Part shown: one piece after another, positions 52,948 through 54,640 of the stretch
Layout of the letters: the number at the start of each line of letters is the position of its first letter
How positions within the stretch are numbered: the stretch's first letter is position 1
Source of the DNA: Scytalidium lignicola
Lineage: Eukaryota > Ascomycota > Leotiomycetes
Reading direction: 5' to 3'
DNA: 54,640 nt
NCBI GenBank assembly: GCA_002812745.2
Contig: NCSJ02000290.1
Coordinates: forward strand, 1-54,640
Notes under the pieces: generated by a model
Databases searched by the model: none
What the model was told of the DNA's origin: nothing
The model's input: the letters and a program-made list of their open reading frames with translations, nothing else
Position numbers and translations under genes: made by a program

Positions 52948-54640
52948 ATGGGTTTGTATACAGAACTCTCACGTGACATTAAAGAGGTGGATGTGATTGT
53001 GGTTGGAGGTAATTCACCCCTCGAACTATTTTCTATTATTATCCGCTTTCCTGCTGAAATTCGTCACAGGTGGCACAGCTGGTTGTGTGATTGCTTCACG
53101 ATTAGCTGAAGCAGACCCTAAGCTGTCAATTTTACTCATTGAGCAGGGCATCAACAACCACAATCTGCCCGAGGTGGTCCATCCCGCTCTATTTCCAAGC
53201 AATCTGCTTCCAGATAGTAAGACAGCACTGTTCTGGAAAGGGAACAAGGCACCGCAGCTTGCAGACCGGGAGCCAATTGTGCCATCAGGAGGTACACTGG
53301 GCGGCGGCTCTTCCATCAACTGGATGGTGTATACGCGGGCACAACGATCTGACTTTGACTCATGGCATACACCTGGATGGTCGGCCAATGAGTTGTGGCC
53401 ATTCTTGAAAAAGGTACGCATGGAGCCTCTGAGTCTCTGTACCCCACCCTGCGGGATTGGGCCCGCTCTGGCAACTAATCTCTTCACAGTTCGAGACCTA
53501 CCACGGCCGAGGCGAAAGGGAGCACCATGGCTACAATGGCCCTATCAACATCTCCAGCGGCACCTTCCGTGCGACCCGCGCCGAGAACGACTTCATCGAG
53601 GCTGCTGCTAAGGTCGGTTACCACGAGCTGAAGGATCTGCAGAATCTCGATGCAAATGATGGTACAGAGCGGTGGCTAAGATACGTGGGGCCTGATGGAC
53701 GACGCCAGGATGCCGCTCACAGATTCCTTCATCCGAAATTGCAGAGCGGGAATTACCCTAACCTCCATGTCCTAGTAGAGAACCAAGTTGTGAGAATCCT
53801 GTTTGATGAAAACAAGAGAGCTGTTGGAGTCGAGTACCAACCCAACACAAAGTTCCAGCCTGGCAACCGTTCTGCACGTCGGATTGGTGCTTCCAAGTTG
53901 GTCGTTGTTTCGTCTGGGGCGAACGGGACGCCACTTCTTCTTGAGCGATCTGGACTCGGAGATCCCCGTATTCTCCAGCGAGCCGGTATTCCCATTGTCG
54001 AAGCTCTTCCTGGCGTAGGGAACGAGTACCAAGATCATCATCTGACCCTCTATGCGTATCGGACTAGCCTGACGCCTCGTGAGACGATCAATGGCTTTGC
54101 AGATGGCCGCTTCAATGTGCAAGAGATGATCGAAAAGAAGGATGGTCTTCTGGGCTGGAATTCGATGGATGCATCGGGCAAGTTCCGTCCCACCGAAGCT
54201 GAGGTTGAGGCTCTTGGGCCCGAGTTTAAGAAGGCGTGGGATAAGGACTTCAAAAACAAGCCCGACCGACCGCTGATGATTATTGCTCTCTACTTGAGGT
54301 AAGACGGCTACATCCTCCTATTTTCTCAAGCTAACTGTTATACTAATCCGGGACAGCTTCTTTGGGGAGCATTCCACGCTGCCCGACGATGCCGAGTACG
54401 TCTCCATGGCCAACTGGACCGCATACCCCTATTCCCGCGGCCACATCCATACGACGGGCCCCAAGCTGTCCGACCCGATCGATTTCGACGTTGGCTACCT
54501 CAAGGATGCCAATGACATCGACGTCAAGAAGCACATCTGGGCGTACAAGACCCAGCGCGAGATGTTCCGCCGTATGAACATCTTCCGGGGTGAGCTGGCG
54601 TCAAGCCACCCGCGCTTTCCCGCCGGGTCCAAAGCGGCCG
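52948..54640 (+). CDS. GMC-family alcohol oxidase (partial, C-terminus off window)
   Basis: This resembles fungal alcohol (methanol) oxidase, which uses FAD and oxygen to make an aldehyde and peroxide, usually in peroxisomes. Exons are 52948-53008, 53070-53413, 53490-54298 and 54357 onward; all phases match. The start MGLYTELSRDIKEVDVIVVG leads into the FAD motif GGGTAG (about residues 20-25). GTLGGGSSINWMVYTRAQRSD is the GMC signature 1 region, and SSGANGTPLLLERSGLGDP is signature 2. The GPGVGNE-type loop is LPGVGNEYQDH. The window ends at residue about 500 of a usual 650, so the catalytic His region and any peroxisomal signal (AKL-like) are not visible. The methanol substrate is inferred only from the resemblance. 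Confidence 0.9.

Noticed and set aside
1..54640. tRNA or rRNA genes
   Set aside because: A visual search for B-box sequence (GGTTCRANNCC) with a paired A box found no convincing case; a covariance-model search would be needed to exclude them.

Overview
This is nuclear DNA from a filamentous ascomycete (Pezizomycotina). The genes have short (about 45-60 bp, occasionally 300 bp) GT-AG introns with CTRAC-like branch sites, promoters lie between divergent genes, and the proteins are typical of this group: fungal MATE, GH72, GH47, Yos9, DUF6594, alcohol oxidase and Baeyer-Villiger monooxygenase. The product repertoire would fit Leotiomycetes, but the sequence alone does not prove that class. AT-rich gene-poor stretches with decayed repeats suggest RIP-type mutation of old mobile DNA. 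Sixteen isolated N bases, fifteen of them touching an A or T homopolymer, point to pyrosequencing-type assembly ambiguity.

Layout. 1-4.0 kb: 5' end of PSF3 (minus) divergent from mitochondrial MnSOD, then a MATE transporter. 4.0-7.4 kb: repeat-rich DNA with a terminal-inverted-repeat element, an uncertain two-exon gene, a 110-aa small protein and a broken reading frame. 7.4-15.5 kb: a Baeyer-Villiger monooxygenase, an HSL-type esterase, an unknown 328-aa protein and an SDR; the three enzymes could form one oxidative and hydrolytic route. 17-24.2 kb: a GPI-anchored GH72 glucanosyltransferase, an RGG-tailed unknown protein preceded by a 96-codon two-TM upstream frame, and a pirin. 25.6-28 kb: a previously unlisted three-exon candidate gene converging on the ER lectin gene YOS9. 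28-31.7 kb: gene-poor. 31.7-33.8 kb: a C2H2 transcription factor. 33.8-36.3 kb: AT-rich, gene-poor. 36.3-39.7 kb: a DUF6594 membrane protein, a 130-aa unknown and a DUF84/YjjX nucleotide phosphatase. 39.9-40.4 kb: a degenerate tandem repeat of six units. 41.2-47.4 kb: ER class I alpha-mannosidase and a 1246-aa WW-domain, Q-rich, repeat-laden protein. 48.9-54.6 kb: a type-B carboxylesterase, two tentative small genes and a peroxisomal-type alcohol oxidase cut by the window end.

Themes. Two genes serve ER glycoprotein quality control (GH47 mannosidase and Yos9), although 14 kb apart. Several redox enzymes (BVMO, SDR, alcohol oxidase) are paired with hydrolases, as in accessory catabolism or specialised metabolism. 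I found no single obviously new multi-gene system. The best leads are the unlisted gene at 25.65-26.30 kb, the tandem repeat near 40 kb, the TIR element near 4.5 kb, the two-TM upstream reading frame abutting the RGG protein, and the SDR/BVMO/esterase set.
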